A stretch of DNA of 64,000 nt from Bradyrhizobium diazoefficiens (GCF_016616235.1 NZ_CP067100.1:5639001-5703000), one strand, 5' to 3'; shown: positions 8,492 to 17,032, counted from the first letter of the stretch. The notes: generated by a model not told the origin, from the sequence alone. Translations and numbers: made by a program.

Positions 8492-8995
8492 TCAATGACA
8501 CTTGAAGTAATCGAAGGGTTCGCGGCAGGCCCTGCAGCGCCAGAGCGCCTTGCAGGAGGTCGAGCCGAATTCCGATAGCAGCTCGGTGTTGTCCGAGCCG
8601 CATTGCGGACACGTGACGGCTTGTTCGCCGAACAGCGCACGACGCGAGTTTGACGCTTGCGGCGGCGCGATGCCGTAGGCGGTCAGCTTGCGGCGTCCCT
8701 CCTCACTCATCCAGTCGGTGGTCCAGGCCGGGAACAGCACCGTGCGCACCTTCGGACGATGGAAACCGGCGCGCTCCAGCGCGAGCTCGATCTCGAGCGC
8801 GATCATGTTCATGGCCGGGCAGCCGGAGTACGTCGGCGTGATCGCGACCTCGACATGATCGCCGTCGAGGACGATATCGCGGAGCACGCCGAGATCGGCG
8901 ATGGTCAGCACCGGAATTTCCGGATCGACCACGCTCGCCGCGGCATCCCAGGCACGCCGGCGCAGATCGCTGTCGCATTCAAGCACCGTCACCAT
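8492..8995 (-). CDS. paaD: Phenylacetyl-CoA epoxidase maturation protein PaaD
   Basis: This 167-residue protein has an N-terminal MIP18/DUF59-type domain (VVDPEIPVLTIADLGVLRDI) like those of Fe-S assembly factors. A C-terminal cysteine module follows, with CPQCGS, STSCKAL and RCRACREPFDYFKCH. PaaD is needed for an active epoxidase but is not part of the core complex, and a role in metal-centre assembly is inferred for the family. The ATG at 8995 overlaps the end of paaC by 7 nt, indicating translational coupling. The open frame continues 33 codons further upstream inside paaC without family similarity. Confidence 0.95.
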   Translation of the reverse strand: MVTVLECDSDLRRRAWDAAASVVDPEIPVLTIADLGVLRDIVLDGDHVEVAITPTYSGCPAMNMIALEIELALERAGFHRPKVRTVLFPAWTTDWMSEEGRRKLTAYGIAPPQASNSRRALFGEQAVTCPQCGSDNTELLSEFGSTSCKALWRCRACREPFDYFKCH

Positions 8996-9768
8996 GTCTG
9001 CCCCGGGAAAGTACGCTGCATCGATTGCAGCTCGGACAGGAGATGGCCGAGATGCTCGCTGTGCCGGCCGGCGCGGCCGCCCTGCTGCATCCAATCGTTC
9101 TGCGGCAAAGCGAGCGTCGACTCAGCGAGAACACCGGCCACCGTATTCAACCAGCGACCGCGCAAGCTCGCGGGATCGACCGCGATATCGGCATGGATCA
9201 GGGCGCGCTCGCCGTTATCGACCGCAAACATCTCGCCGGTGAAAGCCCAGAGATGATCGATCGCAGCCTGCGCGCGTCGATGACTCTCGTCCGTGCCATC
9301 GCCGAGCCGGATGATCCACTCCGAGGCATGGCGCAGATGATAGGCACTCTCTTTCTCCGACTTCGCGGCAATGGCCGCCAGCGTCGCATCGCGCGAAGCC
9401 ATCATCGCGCGCCAGTAGAGGTCGGCGAAGGCGGAATAGAAAAACTGCCGCACCAAGGTCTGGGCAAAGTCGCCATTCGGCTGCTCGACCAGCAGCAGAT
9501 TGCGGTATTGCCTGACGTCGCGCAGGTACGCGAGCTTGTCCTCGTCGTTGTCCTTGCCCTCGACCCTGGCCGCGTAGCTGTAGAGCTCGCGTGCTTGGCC
9601 AATGAGGTCGAGCGCAATATTGGACAGCGCCATGTCCTCTTCCAGCATCGGTGCATGTCCGCACCATTCCGACAGCCGATGGCCGAGGATCAGCGCATCG
9701 TCGGCGCGGCGCAGCGCGTAGAGCACCAGAGGCGTCTCGGAGACCTCGATGTTGGCGCAAGACATCAC
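8989..9768 (-). CDS. paaC: Phenylacetyl-CoA epoxidase structural subunit PaaC
   Basis: This 259-residue ferritin-like helical protein pairs with PaaA as the non-catalytic subunit of the oxygenase. Recognisable segments are LGHRLSEWCGHAP, EEDMALSNIALDLIGQAREL and YSAFADLYWRAMM. In the known complex PaaC lacks a functional di-iron site and scaffolds PaaA. Two adjacent ATG codons open the frame and I kept the first. The gene lies 9 nt downstream of paaB and overlaps paaD by 7 nt. Confidence 0.95.
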   Translation of the reverse strand: MMSCANIEVSETPLVLYALRRADDALILGHRLSEWCGHAPMLEEDMALSNIALDLIGQARELYSYAARVEGKDNDEDKLAYLRDVRQYRNLLLVEQPNGDFAQTLVRQFFYSAFADLYWRAMMASRDATLAAIAAKSEKESAYHLRHASEWIIRLGDGTDESHRRAQAAIDHLWAFTGEMFAVDNGERALIHADIAVDPASLRGRWLNTVAGVLAESTLALPQNDWMQQGGRAGRHSEHLGHLLSELQSMQRTFPGQTW

Positions 9769-9777
9769 GTCAACCCA

Positions 9778-10065
9778 TCACATATGCCCCACTTCGTCGG
9801 GCACTTCGTAGAATGTCGGATGCCGGTAGATCTTCGACTCCGCCGGCTCGAACATCATGCCTTTCTCGGCGGGATCGCTCGCGGTGATCGCAGTCGACGG
9901 CACGACCCAGATCGACAGGCCCTCGCCCCGGCGGGTGTAGATGTCGCGGGCGGCCTGAAGGGCCATGGTGGCATCGCTCGCGTGCAGCGATCCGACATGC
10001 TTGTGCGCAAGCCCATTGCGACTGCGAATGAAGACTTCCCACAGCGGCGTGTTCGGCGTGGCCAT
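9778..10065 (-). CDS. paaB: Phenylacetyl-CoA epoxidase subunit PaaB
   Basis: This 95-residue protein begins MATPNTPLWEVFIRSRNG and matches the PaaB family over its full length, including the GLAHKHVGSLHASD region. PaaB bridges PaaAC heterodimers in the epoxidase. The frame stays open upstream into paaA, but the ATG at 10065 has a clear AAGGAG ribosome binding site and follows the paaA stop by 10 nt. Confidence 0.95.
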   Translation of the reverse strand: MATPNTPLWEVFIRSRNGLAHKHVGSLHASDATMALQAARDIYTRRGEGLSIWVVPSTAITASDPAEKGMMFEPAESKIYRHPTFYEVPDEVGHM

Positions 10066-10075
10066 ATTGATCTCC

Positions 10076-11068
10076 TTACTCCGCGGCTTGCGCAGTCTGA
10101 CGCTGCGCGCGCTTCGCAGCATAAGCGGCAGCGGCCTCACGCACCCAGGCGCCGTCCTCATGCGCCTTGCGGCGCGCGGCGAGCCGATCGCGGTTGCACG
10201 GGCCGTTGCCGGCGAGCACCTGTTTGAATTCGGTCCAGTCGATCTCGCTGTAGCGCCAGTGGCCGTCGGCATCCTGGGTCATGCCGGGATCGGGAATGGT
10301 GAGGCCGAGATATTGTGCCTGCGGCACGGTGGCATCGACGAATTTCTGGCGCAGCTCGTCGTTGGAGAAGCGCTTGATCTTCCACTTGGTGGAGGCGTCA
10401 CTATGCTGGCTCGCAGCATCCGGCGGGCCGAACATCATCAGCACCGGCCACCACCAGCGGTTCAGTGCATCCTGCGCCATCGCTTTCTGCTCGTCGGAGC
10501 CGCGGCACAGCGTCAGCATGATCTCGTAGCCCTGGCGCTGGTGAAAGGACTCCTCCTTGCAGACGCGGATCATCGCGCGGGCATAGGGGCCGTAGGAACA
10601 GCGGCACAGCGGGATCTGGTTCATGATCGCGGCGCCGTCGACCAGCCAGCCGATGGTGCCGATGTCGGCCCAGGTCAGCGTCGGGTAGTTGAAGATGGAC
10701 GAATATTTGGCCTTGCCCGCGAGCATGGCGTCGACCAGCTCTTCGCGCGAGGTGCCGAGCGTCTCGGCGGCGGCGTAGAGATAAAGCCCATGGCCGCACT
10801 CGTCCTGCACCTTGGCGAGCAGCGCCGCCTTGCGGCGCAGCGTCGGCGCGCGTGTGATCCAGTTGCCTTCGGGCAGCATGCCGACGATTTCGGAATGGGC
10901 GTGCTGGGAGATCTGGCGGGTCAGCGTCTTGCGATACGCCGCCGGCATCCAGTCGTTCGGCTCGATGCGCTCTTCGGCATCGATGCGGGCCTGGAACTGC
11001 GCAGCCTTGGCGGCGTCCTCAAGACCGCGATCATCGGTCTCGGCCGTGTTCAGCGCCTGGGTATACAT
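10076..11068 (-). CDS. paaA: Phenylacetyl-CoA epoxidase catalytic subunit PaaA
   Basis: This 330-residue ferritin-like catalytic subunit converts phenylacetyl-CoA to its ring 1,2-epoxide. Carboxylate-histidine motifs expected to bind the two irons are visible: DECGH at 89-93 and KEESFH at 171-176. The length and sequence are typical of PaaA. The ATG at 11068 is preceded by a strong GGGAGG Shine-Dalgarno, which sits in an inverted repeat. It is the first structural gene of the operon and lies 76 nt downstream of paaX. Confidence 0.96.
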   Translation of the reverse strand: MYTQALNTAETDDRGLEDAAKAAQFQARIDAEERIEPNDWMPAAYRKTLTRQISQHAHSEIVGMLPEGNWITRAPTLRRKAALLAKVQDECGHGLYLYAAAETLGTSREELVDAMLAGKAKYSSIFNYPTLTWADIGTIGWLVDGAAIMNQIPLCRCSYGPYARAMIRVCKEESFHQRQGYEIMLTLCRGSDEQKAMAQDALNRWWWPVLMMFGPPDAASQHSDASTKWKIKRFSNDELRQKFVDATVPQAQYLGLTIPDPGMTQDADGHWRYSEIDWTEFKQVLAGNGPCNRDRLAARRKAHEDGAWVREAAAAYAAKRAQRQTAQAAE

Positions 11069-11074
11069 GCGCGT

Positions 11075-11123
11075 CCTCCCGTTTTATTGGGAGGTAATAT
11101 ATATCAAAAATTTCGTCATGCAA
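11075..11123 (-). promoter_or_regulatory. Candidate paaA promoter and RBS-overlapping dyad
   Basis: On the minus strand TTGCAT (11123-11118) and TATATT (11101-11096) form a -35/-10 pair with a 16-nt spacer in the AT-rich paaX-paaA gap. Directly downstream, CCTCCC (11094-11089 as read on the minus strand) is the perfect complement of the Shine-Dalgarno GGGAGG (11080-11075), with an 8-nt loop between. The dyad spans the predicted transcription start, so it could be an operator or a 5'-UTR hairpin hiding the ribosome binding site. It does not resemble the E. coli PaaX site. Confidence 0.45.
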
Positions 11124-11144
11124 GATATTTCTGTAACATATACG

Positions 11145-12011
11145 TCAAGTACCGAACCTCCTTTCCAGAAGCTTCCGTGCCGGCGGCAGCGGGCCCTTCT
11201 CATTGGTTCCATGGCGATCAAGCCATTGTTCGGACGGCGGAAGCAGGGCGCGATAGATCGCACCGCAGAGCGCGCGGGCGGCCCTGCCCGGCCAGTCCGC
11301 CGGCAGCAGGCTTTCGGGCAGCAGCGGGTCGCGCAGCACGACGCGGCGGTAGTAGTGGATCAGCAGGATGCGCGCCGTGAACGCATCAGCGTCGGATAAG
11401 TCCGTGCCGCGCGCGATCGCGGCGCGCAGCGGTTCGAACGTCTTCATGAATTTCAGATAAGCGTCGGCGGTGCGATCCAGCGGCCAGCTCGCGCTGAGGA
11501 GACGGCGGCCGCTGTCATCCTCGGCCGAGACTTCGAGACGGATGGCGCCCACGGCTTCGTCCGGCACCGGCACGCCTGATGGCGCGACCCACACGCCCGG
11601 CAGCGGACTGCCGAAGCCGGCATTGCGGAGCGCTTCGCGCGAAGCGTCGCGGTCCTCGCCATTACCGATTAGCAGCAGCTCGAAGCGGCCGCTCCAGTCC
11701 GACGGCGGAGGATCGTAGATGTGGCGCGTCGCGGCTTCGAAGGTCTGGCGACCCTTGTCAGCCAGACGATAAAAGCTGTTGCGGCCGACTTTTTCGCGCG
11801 TCAGCCAGCCGTCGGCGGCAAGGCGCGACATCGCGGTGCGCACGACGCCGCTGTCGATGTCCAGGCTCTCGAAGAATTCCAAGAGCGTGCCAAGCCACAC
11901 CACACCGCCGCGTGGCACGATGGCGTCGCCGAACAGCGTAATGACGATGGATCCGGTGCGCGACGGCTCGCGCTTGAGCTGGTCGATGATACGGGAGAGC
12001 GGATGCGCCAT
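11145..12011 (-). CDS. paaX: Phenylacetic acid degradation repressor PaaX
   Basis: This 288-residue member of the PaaX family has an N-terminal winged-helix segment (about residues 15-100, GSIVITLFGDAIVPRGGVVWLGTL then VVRTAMSRLAADGWL). The PaaX C-terminal domain follows. In E. coli PaaX represses paa promoters and is released by phenylacetyl-CoA. I chose the internal ATG at 12011 (MAHPLSRII) because similarity begins there; the longer frame starts at 12047. It lies on the same strand as paaABCDE and 76 nt upstream, so it may also be read together with them. Confidence 0.93.
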   Translation of the reverse strand: MAHPLSRIIDQLKREPSRTGSIVITLFGDAIVPRGGVVWLGTLLEFFESLDIDSGVVRTAMSRLAADGWLTREKVGRNSFYRLADKGRQTFEAATRHIYDPPPSDWSGRFELLLIGNGEDRDASREALRNAGFGSPLPGVWVAPSGVPVPDEAVGAIRLEVSAEDDSGRRLLSASWPLDRTADAYLKFMKTFEPLRAAIARGTDLSDADAFTARILLIHYYRRVVLRDPLLPESLLPADWPGRAARALCGAIYRALLPPSEQWLDRHGTNEKGPLPPARKLLERRFGT

Positions 12012-12082
12012 GCCCGAGGCATAGCGCGTTTGGTGCGGGTGGGACAACGGAGGCTAAAGCCACACGCCCCGCTGTGTCGTCT

Positions 12083-12214
12083 CCCTCTCCCCGTTCTTAC
12101 GGGGAGAGGGCGGGGTGAGGGGCTGCTTCCGCACATACGGTGGCAGTTGGACTCGCGGAGAGCCCCCTCACCCGATCGCTGCGCGATCGACCTCTCCCCG
12201 CAAGCGGGGCGAGG
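12083..12214. repeat. Intergenic palindromic repeat, CCTCTCCCC class (copy 1)
   Basis: Three hairpins lie in tandem: CCCTCTCCCC/GGGGAGAGGG at 12083-12110, CGATCG/CGATCG at 12173-12189, and CCTCTCCCCG/CGGGGCGAGG at 12191-12214 with a CAAG loop. The same modular design recurs at 62384-62525. The element fills the gap between the paaX start and the end of the next hydrolase gene and contains no gene. Confidence 0.8.
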
Positions 12215-12226
12215 TGAAGAAAGAAA

Positions 12227-12997
12227 TCACCGATGCGGATCGGGGTACACCAGGCTGCGCCAGCCGCCGCGGTCGAACGGCCGCCACTGACCTTCCTTCT
12301 GCGCGAGGCGGTCGGCGACGGCATAGACCGCGGCGGGATGATGGCCCATGCCGCAATGGCTGCTTTCGATCTCGATGCTCTCGGTCTCGGCGCCCGACTT
12401 CTCCATGCAGCCCTGCCAGGCGCAGACGCCGTCAGTGCGGCTGAAGATGGCGGTGGTCGGCACCGGCGGTGGATCGGCGAGATCGCCGCCGAACCGCGGA
12501 TCGACCTCGTCGGACTTCCGCCCGCTCGCCCATTCATAGACGCGCCAGGCATTGGTCGACCGGGGATCGCCGGCAAAGGGGCTGCCGAGCGTGATCACCT
12601 GGCGCACGCGCTCGGACATCATCTTGGCGAGCTGGCGCGCATAGAGGCCGCCGAGACTCCAGCCGACCAGGCTGATCTTGCGGCCATGGGTATCGCTGAG
12701 CTCCTGGACGAGGTCGACCATCGCATGCTGCACGCCCGGGCGCAGGCCGTAGTTGCGGCCCTGGCGCCAGCCGCTCACTGCATAGCCCTTGCTCGTCAGA
12801 AACGCGCGCAGCGCGCGCGTAGAGGCGTCCGAGGCCACGAGGCCGGGCAGCACCAGCACCGGATGTCCATCGCCGCGCGGCGCAAGGCTCAAGAGCGGCA
12901 GCGCGCCAAGGAATGCGCCGAACTCGTGGATCGCGCGTCCTTCCAGAAACATCAGGGTACGGGACGGCGGACGCAGCGTCTGGGCAGTGGCGGTCAT
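12227..12997 (-). CDS. Alpha/beta hydrolase (PGAP1/lipase-like), paralogue of the 25.2-kb gene
   Basis: This 256-residue serine hydrolase has the oxyanion-side strand GHPVLVLPGLVASD near residue 50 and the nucleophile elbow GWSLGG near residue 120. A histidine-rich late segment, SSHCGMGHHPAAVYAVADRLAQ, probably supplies the catalytic histidine. Its layout is almost the same as the hydrolase at 25175-25975, so the two are paralogues. The start was set at the ATG 12997 rather than the longer frame to 13120, because the extra residues are low-complexity and unlike the paralogue. The substrate is unknown; the paralogue's lipid-cluster setting hints at an ester or lipid. Confidence 0.85.
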   Translation of the reverse strand: MTATAQTLRPPSRTLMFLEGRAIHEFGAFLGALPLLSLAPRGDGHPVLVLPGLVASDASTRALRAFLTSKGYAVSGWRQGRNYGLRPGVQHAMVDLVQELSDTHGRKISLVGWSLGGLYARQLAKMMSERVRQVITLGSPFAGDPRSTNAWRVYEWASGRKSDEVDPRFGGDLADPPPVPTTAIFSRTDGVCAWQGCMEKSGAETESIEIESSHCGMGHHPAAVYAVADRLAQKEGQWRPFDRGGWRSLVYPDPHR

Positions 12998-13186
12998 CGA
13001 TTGTTTTCCTTGAGCAGGCGCCAGCCGCGATGCCGGCAAATGAGCATGAATTCCAATACGCCGGCTTCTCGAACGTTCCGCAGCGCAACATGAATCAGCT
13101 AGGCGGCCGGTTCCCGGCATTCAAGCCGGTGGAACACGAAGCGACAATAGGCCCGCGCGTTAATGCTAACGGGCGTGACGCAAAAG

Positions 13187-14473
13187 TCACAACAATCGGA
13201 GCAGGAATTCTACGGAGTAGAGCGCCAGCCCTGCCAGCCCGCCGATCAGCGAACCGTTGAAGCGGATGTATTGCAGGTCGCGCCCGATGTTGATTTCGAT
13301 CAGCGAAATCAGCTGCGTCATATTCCACGCCTTGACCTGGTCGGAAATGAAGGTCGAGACGCCGCTTTTCTGGTCAGCGACGAAGCTGCGCAAGACGGCT
13401 ACTAAGCCCTGATTGATCTCCCCGCGCAGGTCGGCATCGCCGGCAAGCGCTTCACCCGCGGCGACGAACATGCCGGCGAGGTGATGCTGGAGCACCTGCA
13501 TTTCACCGGATGCGCTGCGCTCGATGAAGGAGCGCGTGTTGGCCCAGACGGTGCGAGCAAGATCCGATAGCTCCGGCCTGGCCAGCAGATCGCGCTTCAG
13601 GCCGTCGATGCGGTCGATATAGGCCTGGTCGGAGCCGAGCCGGTCGACGAAGCTCAGCACCATGCGGTCGAACTCGCCACGAAACGGATGCTTGGGATCG
13701 CTGCGCACCTCATTGAAGAAAGCGGTGGCGGAGGCCACGATCTTGTTCACCAGAAACTTGTCCGCCCGATAGAGCCTGAGCAGGCTCGGCAACTCCGCGC
13801 GCACCTTCTCGCGGATCATCGCCATCGTCTCCTTCTGGTTCAGCGTCTCGTGCATGATGCGCAGGAGATCGTCGAACAGGATCTGGTGGCGTCCCTCCGC
13901 GACGAAGCCGCGCAGCGTGCCGGCGGCGAGCGGCGCCAGGTCGATCGCCTGGAGCTGCGAGGACATGCGGCGGATGATGAAGGTCATCAGGCCGGAGGTC
14001 TCGGTCGCGGAAAAAGCCTCGGGCAAGAGACGTAGCGCGAAGCGGGCGAGATCATCGCTGCGCTTGCGGTCACGCAGCCAGTCGGCAACGAACGAGCCGA
14101 AATCGATCTCCTTCAGCTTGGCCTCGACCGGGCCGGCCTCGAGGAAATGCACCTGGATGAACTCGCCGAGCTTGTCGGCGATGCGGGCCTGATTGCTCTG
14201 GATGATCGCGGTGTGCGGGATCGGCAGGCCGAGCGGGCGCTTGAACAGCGCGACCACGGCGTACCAGTCGGCAAGGCCGCCGATGGTCGCGGCTTCCGCG
14301 AAGGCGGCGATGAAGCCGAACACGGGGTGCACGGGCAAAAGCCATTTCGCGGCCACGAACAGCGCGAGTGTGGAAGCGAGCACCAGCGTCGCCAGCGCCT
14401 TGACTCGGCGCAGTTCGGCCGCTCGTTCGGTATCGCCGGGAGTGTCGAAGGAAAAAGCGGCGGGTGCGTTCAT
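13187..14473 (-). CDS. DUF445 domain-containing inner membrane protein
   Basis: This 428-residue protein matches the YjiN/DUF445 family. A hydrophobic segment near residues 28-60 (LATLVLASTLALFVAAKWLLP) is followed by the conserved GGLADWYAVVALFKRPLGLPIPHTAIIQSNQ block. Long helical regions follow, and a C-terminal membrane anchor (GGLAGLALYSVEFLLRLL). The function of the family is unknown. It stands alone between the hydrolase and phasin genes, with a repeat element upstream of its start. Confidence 0.9.
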   Translation of the reverse strand: MNAPAAFSFDTPGDTERAAELRRVKALATLVLASTLALFVAAKWLLPVHPVFGFIAAFAEAATIGGLADWYAVVALFKRPLGLPIPHTAIIQSNQARIADKLGEFIQVHFLEAGPVEAKLKEIDFGSFVADWLRDRKRSDDLARFALRLLPEAFSATETSGLMTFIIRRMSSQLQAIDLAPLAAGTLRGFVAEGRHQILFDDLLRIMHETLNQKETMAMIREKVRAELPSLLRLYRADKFLVNKIVASATAFFNEVRSDPKHPFRGEFDRMVLSFVDRLGSDQAYIDRIDGLKRDLLARPELSDLARTVWANTRSFIERSASGEMQVLQHHLAGMFVAAGEALAGDADLRGEINQGLVAVLRSFVADQKSGVSTFISDQVKAWNMTQLISLIEINIGRDLQYIRFNGSLIGGLAGLALYSVEFLLRLL

Positions 14474-14500
14474 TGTGAATACTTAGCGCGTCGCTCACGG

Positions 14501-14621
14501 TGTGTCCCGGACGCGGTGCAGCGCGCAGCGATGCTCCGCAGAGCCGGGACCCAGCATGGACCCCGGATCAGCAGTGCACCACGCCGCAAGCGCGGCGCGC
14601 TGCACGCATCCGGGGAACCCA
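14501..14621. repeat. Intergenic palindromic repeat, CCCGGACGCGGTGCA class
   Basis: A mostly self-complementary block begins TGTCCCGGACGCGGTGCAGC and ends near GCATCCGGGGAACCC, with nested pairs such as GCCGCAAGCGCGGC. It occupies the gap between the DUF445 start and the phasin terminator. I recall such elements as frequent in Bradyrhizobium, but only one copy of this class is in the window. Confidence 0.65.
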
Positions 14622-14652
14622 GGAAAAAACAAAGGCCCGCCGAAGCGGGCCT
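14622..14652 (-). terminator. Rho-independent terminator of the phasin gene
   Basis: AGGCCCGC (14633-14640) and GCGGGCCT (14645-14652) form a perfect 8-bp stem. On the minus strand the loop is the stable tetraloop TTCG and the stem is followed by TTGTTTTTTCC. It lies about 30 nt past the phasin stop. Confidence 0.88.
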
Positions 14653-14682
14653 CAAATTTCAGCTTGTACTCAGGGCGCCGGA

Positions 14683-15138
14683 TCAGGCGGTCTTGGTGTA
14701 GACCTTGGCAAAGTTATCCTGAGCGGCCTTGGCGCCATTGGCGGCGAGCTGGCCGAAATAGTCGGCGGTCGCCTTGGCGCGCGAGACGAACACTTCGCCG
14801 CGGGCGCGGAGCAGGCTCGACTGGATCTCGACGGCTTCGCTGATCGACTTGGCGGAGGCCAGCTTGTCGATGCCAGAGAAGAACGCCTCGGCGTCTTCGT
14901 AGATCGCCTGCTGGATGTTGCGGCTGATCTTGCCGGCTTCAGTGACGGACTCGGTCACCGCGTTTTCGACGGCGGCGGTCACGCGCTCGGAGCCAGCGAA
15001 CACCTCGGCAGCACGGTCCTTGGCGGTGTTGGCGGTCTTCTTGACGAACTCGCGGGCGGCCTCAGGAACTTCCAGATTCTGGATGTTCTTGAAAGCGTCC
15101 TTGAAGCCGTCGAAGGCGGTGTTGATTTCGGTGGTCAT
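14683..15138 (-). CDS. Phasin family protein
   Basis: This 151-residue, almost wholly helical protein has the phasin_2 pattern (EVPEAAREFVKKTANTAKDRAAEVFAGSERVTAAVENAV and FVSRAKATADYFGQLA). Phasins coat polyhydroxyalkanoate granules and set their size and number. It has no signal peptide or membrane segment, as expected. The PHA synthase genes phaE-like and phaC lie 1-2 kb away on the same strand. It is a single-gene unit with its own terminator and a TGC-rich palindrome over its promoter. Confidence 0.93.
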   Translation of the reverse strand: MTTEINTAFDGFKDAFKNIQNLEVPEAAREFVKKTANTAKDRAAEVFAGSERVTAAVENAVTESVTEAGKISRNIQQAIYEDAEAFFSGIDKLASAKSISEAVEIQSSLLRARGEVFVSRAKATADYFGQLAANGAKAAQDNFAKVYTKTA

Positions 15139-15227
15139 GGGGTTCTCTCCATCCTCATTGGGTTGAGCTATGGGCTCACCCCGTCCGCGTTGGCCCGGGG
15201 CACGGCTTATATGGCATAGTTAATTGT

Positions 15228-15253
15228 GCGATGCAATATCAATATTGCAGTGC
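15228..15253 (-). promoter_or_regulatory. TGC-rich palindrome upstream of the phasin gene (possible PhaR/AniA site)
   Basis: The sequence TGCAATATCAATATTGCA (15232-15249) has perfect 8-bp arms around a 2-bp centre and is bracketed by further TGCG words. Read toward the phasin gene, TTGCAT inside the dyad could serve as a -35 with ATATAA 18 nt downstream as -10, so a bound protein would block the promoter. PhaR repressors of PHA producers bind TGC-rich inverted sites at phasin promoters, which makes PhaR the natural candidate. The identity is inferred. Confidence 0.5.
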
Positions 15254-15359
15254 GATATCACGAAATAGTGAGCAGCCTTAACGATAGGCAACCTGCCGCT
15301 GTTGCCGCATGTCTACTTTGCATGGGGTTGAATTGCGCTTTTGTGCCGGGCGGCACTGC

Positions 15360-15953
15360 TCAGTGCTGAACCGCGTCCGGCAGCCCGTAGGCCTCCATCT
15401 GAGCCTGGACTTGCGCGATGTTATGGCCGAGCACGACGATGTCGTGGGTCTTGCCGTCGACGTCGCGGACATGGTCCCGCAGCAGCGCCTCGGCCTTGAA
15501 GCCGAGGCTCTCGAACAAGGCGATCGCCGCCTGCTGGTCGACCGTCATCTGCACCGAGAGCTTTTCCAGGCCGGCGCCGAGCGCGAGCGCGAAGGTCTCC
15601 TGCGACAACACCTTCCCCACCCCTTTACCGCGGACATCGGGCGAGATCACCATCCGGATCTCGCCCACATGAGGCGACCAGGAATGCGGGTCGCGCACCA
15701 GCGTGCCGCAGCCGACGACCGTGCCCTCTTTTACCGCGAGCAGGCTCTGAATCGCGCCGCGCTCGATCTCCTTGACCCAGGCCGACAGCACCTTCGGCTC
15801 ACTGATGTTGCGCGGCAGGAACAACAGGTCGTGGGTCGGCAGGCGCTTGCCGAACGCCAGCACCGCGGCTTCGTCCGCGGGCGACATCAGGCGGATCTCG
15901 ATATTGCCGGCATCGGTGCTGACCTGACGCGGATAGGAACGCTGCTCGCTCAT
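15360..15953 (-). CDS. GNAT family N-acetyltransferase
   Basis: This 197-residue protein has a GNAT fold. The acetyl-CoA pyrophosphate loop region reads PDVRGKGVGKVLSQETFALAL near residue 125, and the preceding strand contains VVGCGTLV and EIRMVISP. The ATG at 15953 overlaps the phaC stop as ATGA, so it is translationally coupled to the PHA synthase. The longer frame to 15992 is less likely. The acceptor substrate is unknown; its coupling to phaC is the only hint of a link to PHA metabolism. Confidence 0.85.
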   Translation of the reverse strand: MSEQRSYPRQVSTDAGNIEIRLMSPADEAAVLAFGKRLPTHDLLFLPRNISEPKVLSAWVKEIERGAIQSLLAVKEGTVVGCGTLVRDPHSWSPHVGEIRMVISPDVRGKGVGKVLSQETFALALGAGLEKLSVQMTVDQQAAIALFESLGFKAEALLRDHVRDVDGKTHDIVVLGHNIAQVQAQMEAYGLPDAVQH

Positions 15954-17032
15954 GTCGATCTCTTTCCCAGCCAGGAATCCAGTTTCGGCCACAGCCGCTT
16001 CACCGCATTGGCGCCGGCGACCAGCGAGACGTGACCGCCTTTCAGCACCACCTCTTCCTTGTCCTGCGACCCGATCTTGGCGATCAGGTGCTTTGCGGCA
16101 TCATAAGGCACGATGTGGTCGTGTTCGGCGACCGCATGCAGGATCGGCACCTTGATGTTCTCCAGCTTTGCCGCGCGGCCGCCGACCGACATGGTGTCGT
16201 TGAACAGCTTGTTGTCCCACATCAGGTCCTTGGTGATGGTGCGGAAATATTCGCCGGCGAGCGGCAGCGTGTCGGTCGCCCAGCGGTCGAACATCCGGTA
16301 CGACTTCACGAATTCGTCGTTCCAGATGTTCTCCCAGAGCTGGATCTGGCTCACCGTGCGCGAGGCGGGGCGCAGCATCTCGAACGAGGACAGGATCATC
16401 TCCGGCGGCACGTTGCCGACGCTGTCGACGAGGCGGTCGACGTCGAAATAGCGTCGATCGGAGAAGTTCGCGAACAGCTTCATCTCGCGGAAATCGATCG
16501 GCGTGGTGAAGCAGATCAGATTCTTCATCGGCCCATCCGGGAAGATCGAACCGTAGAGCAGCGAGAGTACGCCGCCGAAGCAATATCCGATGACGGAGAC
16601 GTCCTGCTCGCCGGAATCGGCCTGCACGCGGCGGACGCAATCCGGGATGAAGTCGAGGACATAGTCCTCCATGCGCAGGCTCTTCTCCTCCGGCCGTGGC
16701 GCACTCCAGTCGAGCATGTAGACGTCATAGCCGCGCCACAGCAGGAACTCGATAAAGCTCTGGCCGGGCACGAGGTCGAGGATGTAGCCGCGGTTGGTGG
16801 TCGCCATCACGATCAGCACTGGCACGCGGTAGATCTCGTCCGACATCGGCCGGTAATGATAGAGGCTCATGGTGCCGCGCGAATGCAGCACGTCCTTTGG
16901 CGTCGAGCCGAGCGTGGGTCCGGAGGTGGAGAAATATTCGACGCCCTTGATGCTGCGCATGATGGCGCGCTGCACTTCGGACTGGATGCGCTCCGGGATG
17001 GCCGCGAAATCAAGTCCCGTCGGCGCATTCAT
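15950..17032 (-). CDS. phaC: Class III/IV-type poly(3-hydroxyalkanoate) synthase catalytic subunit PhaC
   Basis: The 360-residue length matches short (class III/IV) synthases rather than the roughly 600-residue class I enzyme. The lipase-box variant GYCFGG places the catalytic cysteine at about residue 151. The catalytic aspartate is in AEHDHIVPY (about 305) and the histidine in KGGHVSLV (334). These enzymes polymerise hydroxyacyl-CoA into PHA at the granule surface and need a small partner subunit. The upstream gene encodes a plausible partner and overlaps this start by ATGA; the GNAT gene overlaps its end the same way. Confidence 0.93.
   Translation of the reverse strand: MNAPTGLDFAAIPERIQSEVQRAIMRSIKGVEYFSTSGPTLGSTPKDVLHSRGTMSLYHYRPMSDEIYRVPVLIVMATTNRGYILDLVPGQSFIEFLLWRGYDVYMLDWSAPRPEEKSLRMEDYVLDFIPDCVRRVQADSGEQDVSVIGYCFGGVLSLLYGSIFPDGPMKNLICFTTPIDFREMKLFANFSDRRYFDVDRLVDSVGNVPPEMILSSFEMLRPASRTVSQIQLWENIWNDEFVKSYRMFDRWATDTLPLAGEYFRTITKDLMWDNKLFNDTMSVGGRAAKLENIKVPILHAVAEHDHIVPYDAAKHLIAKIGSQDKEEVVLKGGHVSLVAGANAVKRLWPKLDSWLGKRST

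Noticed and set aside
11075..11144. A PaaX operator of the E. coli type in the paaX-paaA gap
   Set aside because: No TGATTC-N27-GAATCA-like pair is visible. Only an unrelated CCTCCC/GGGAGG dyad is present, which I report separately.
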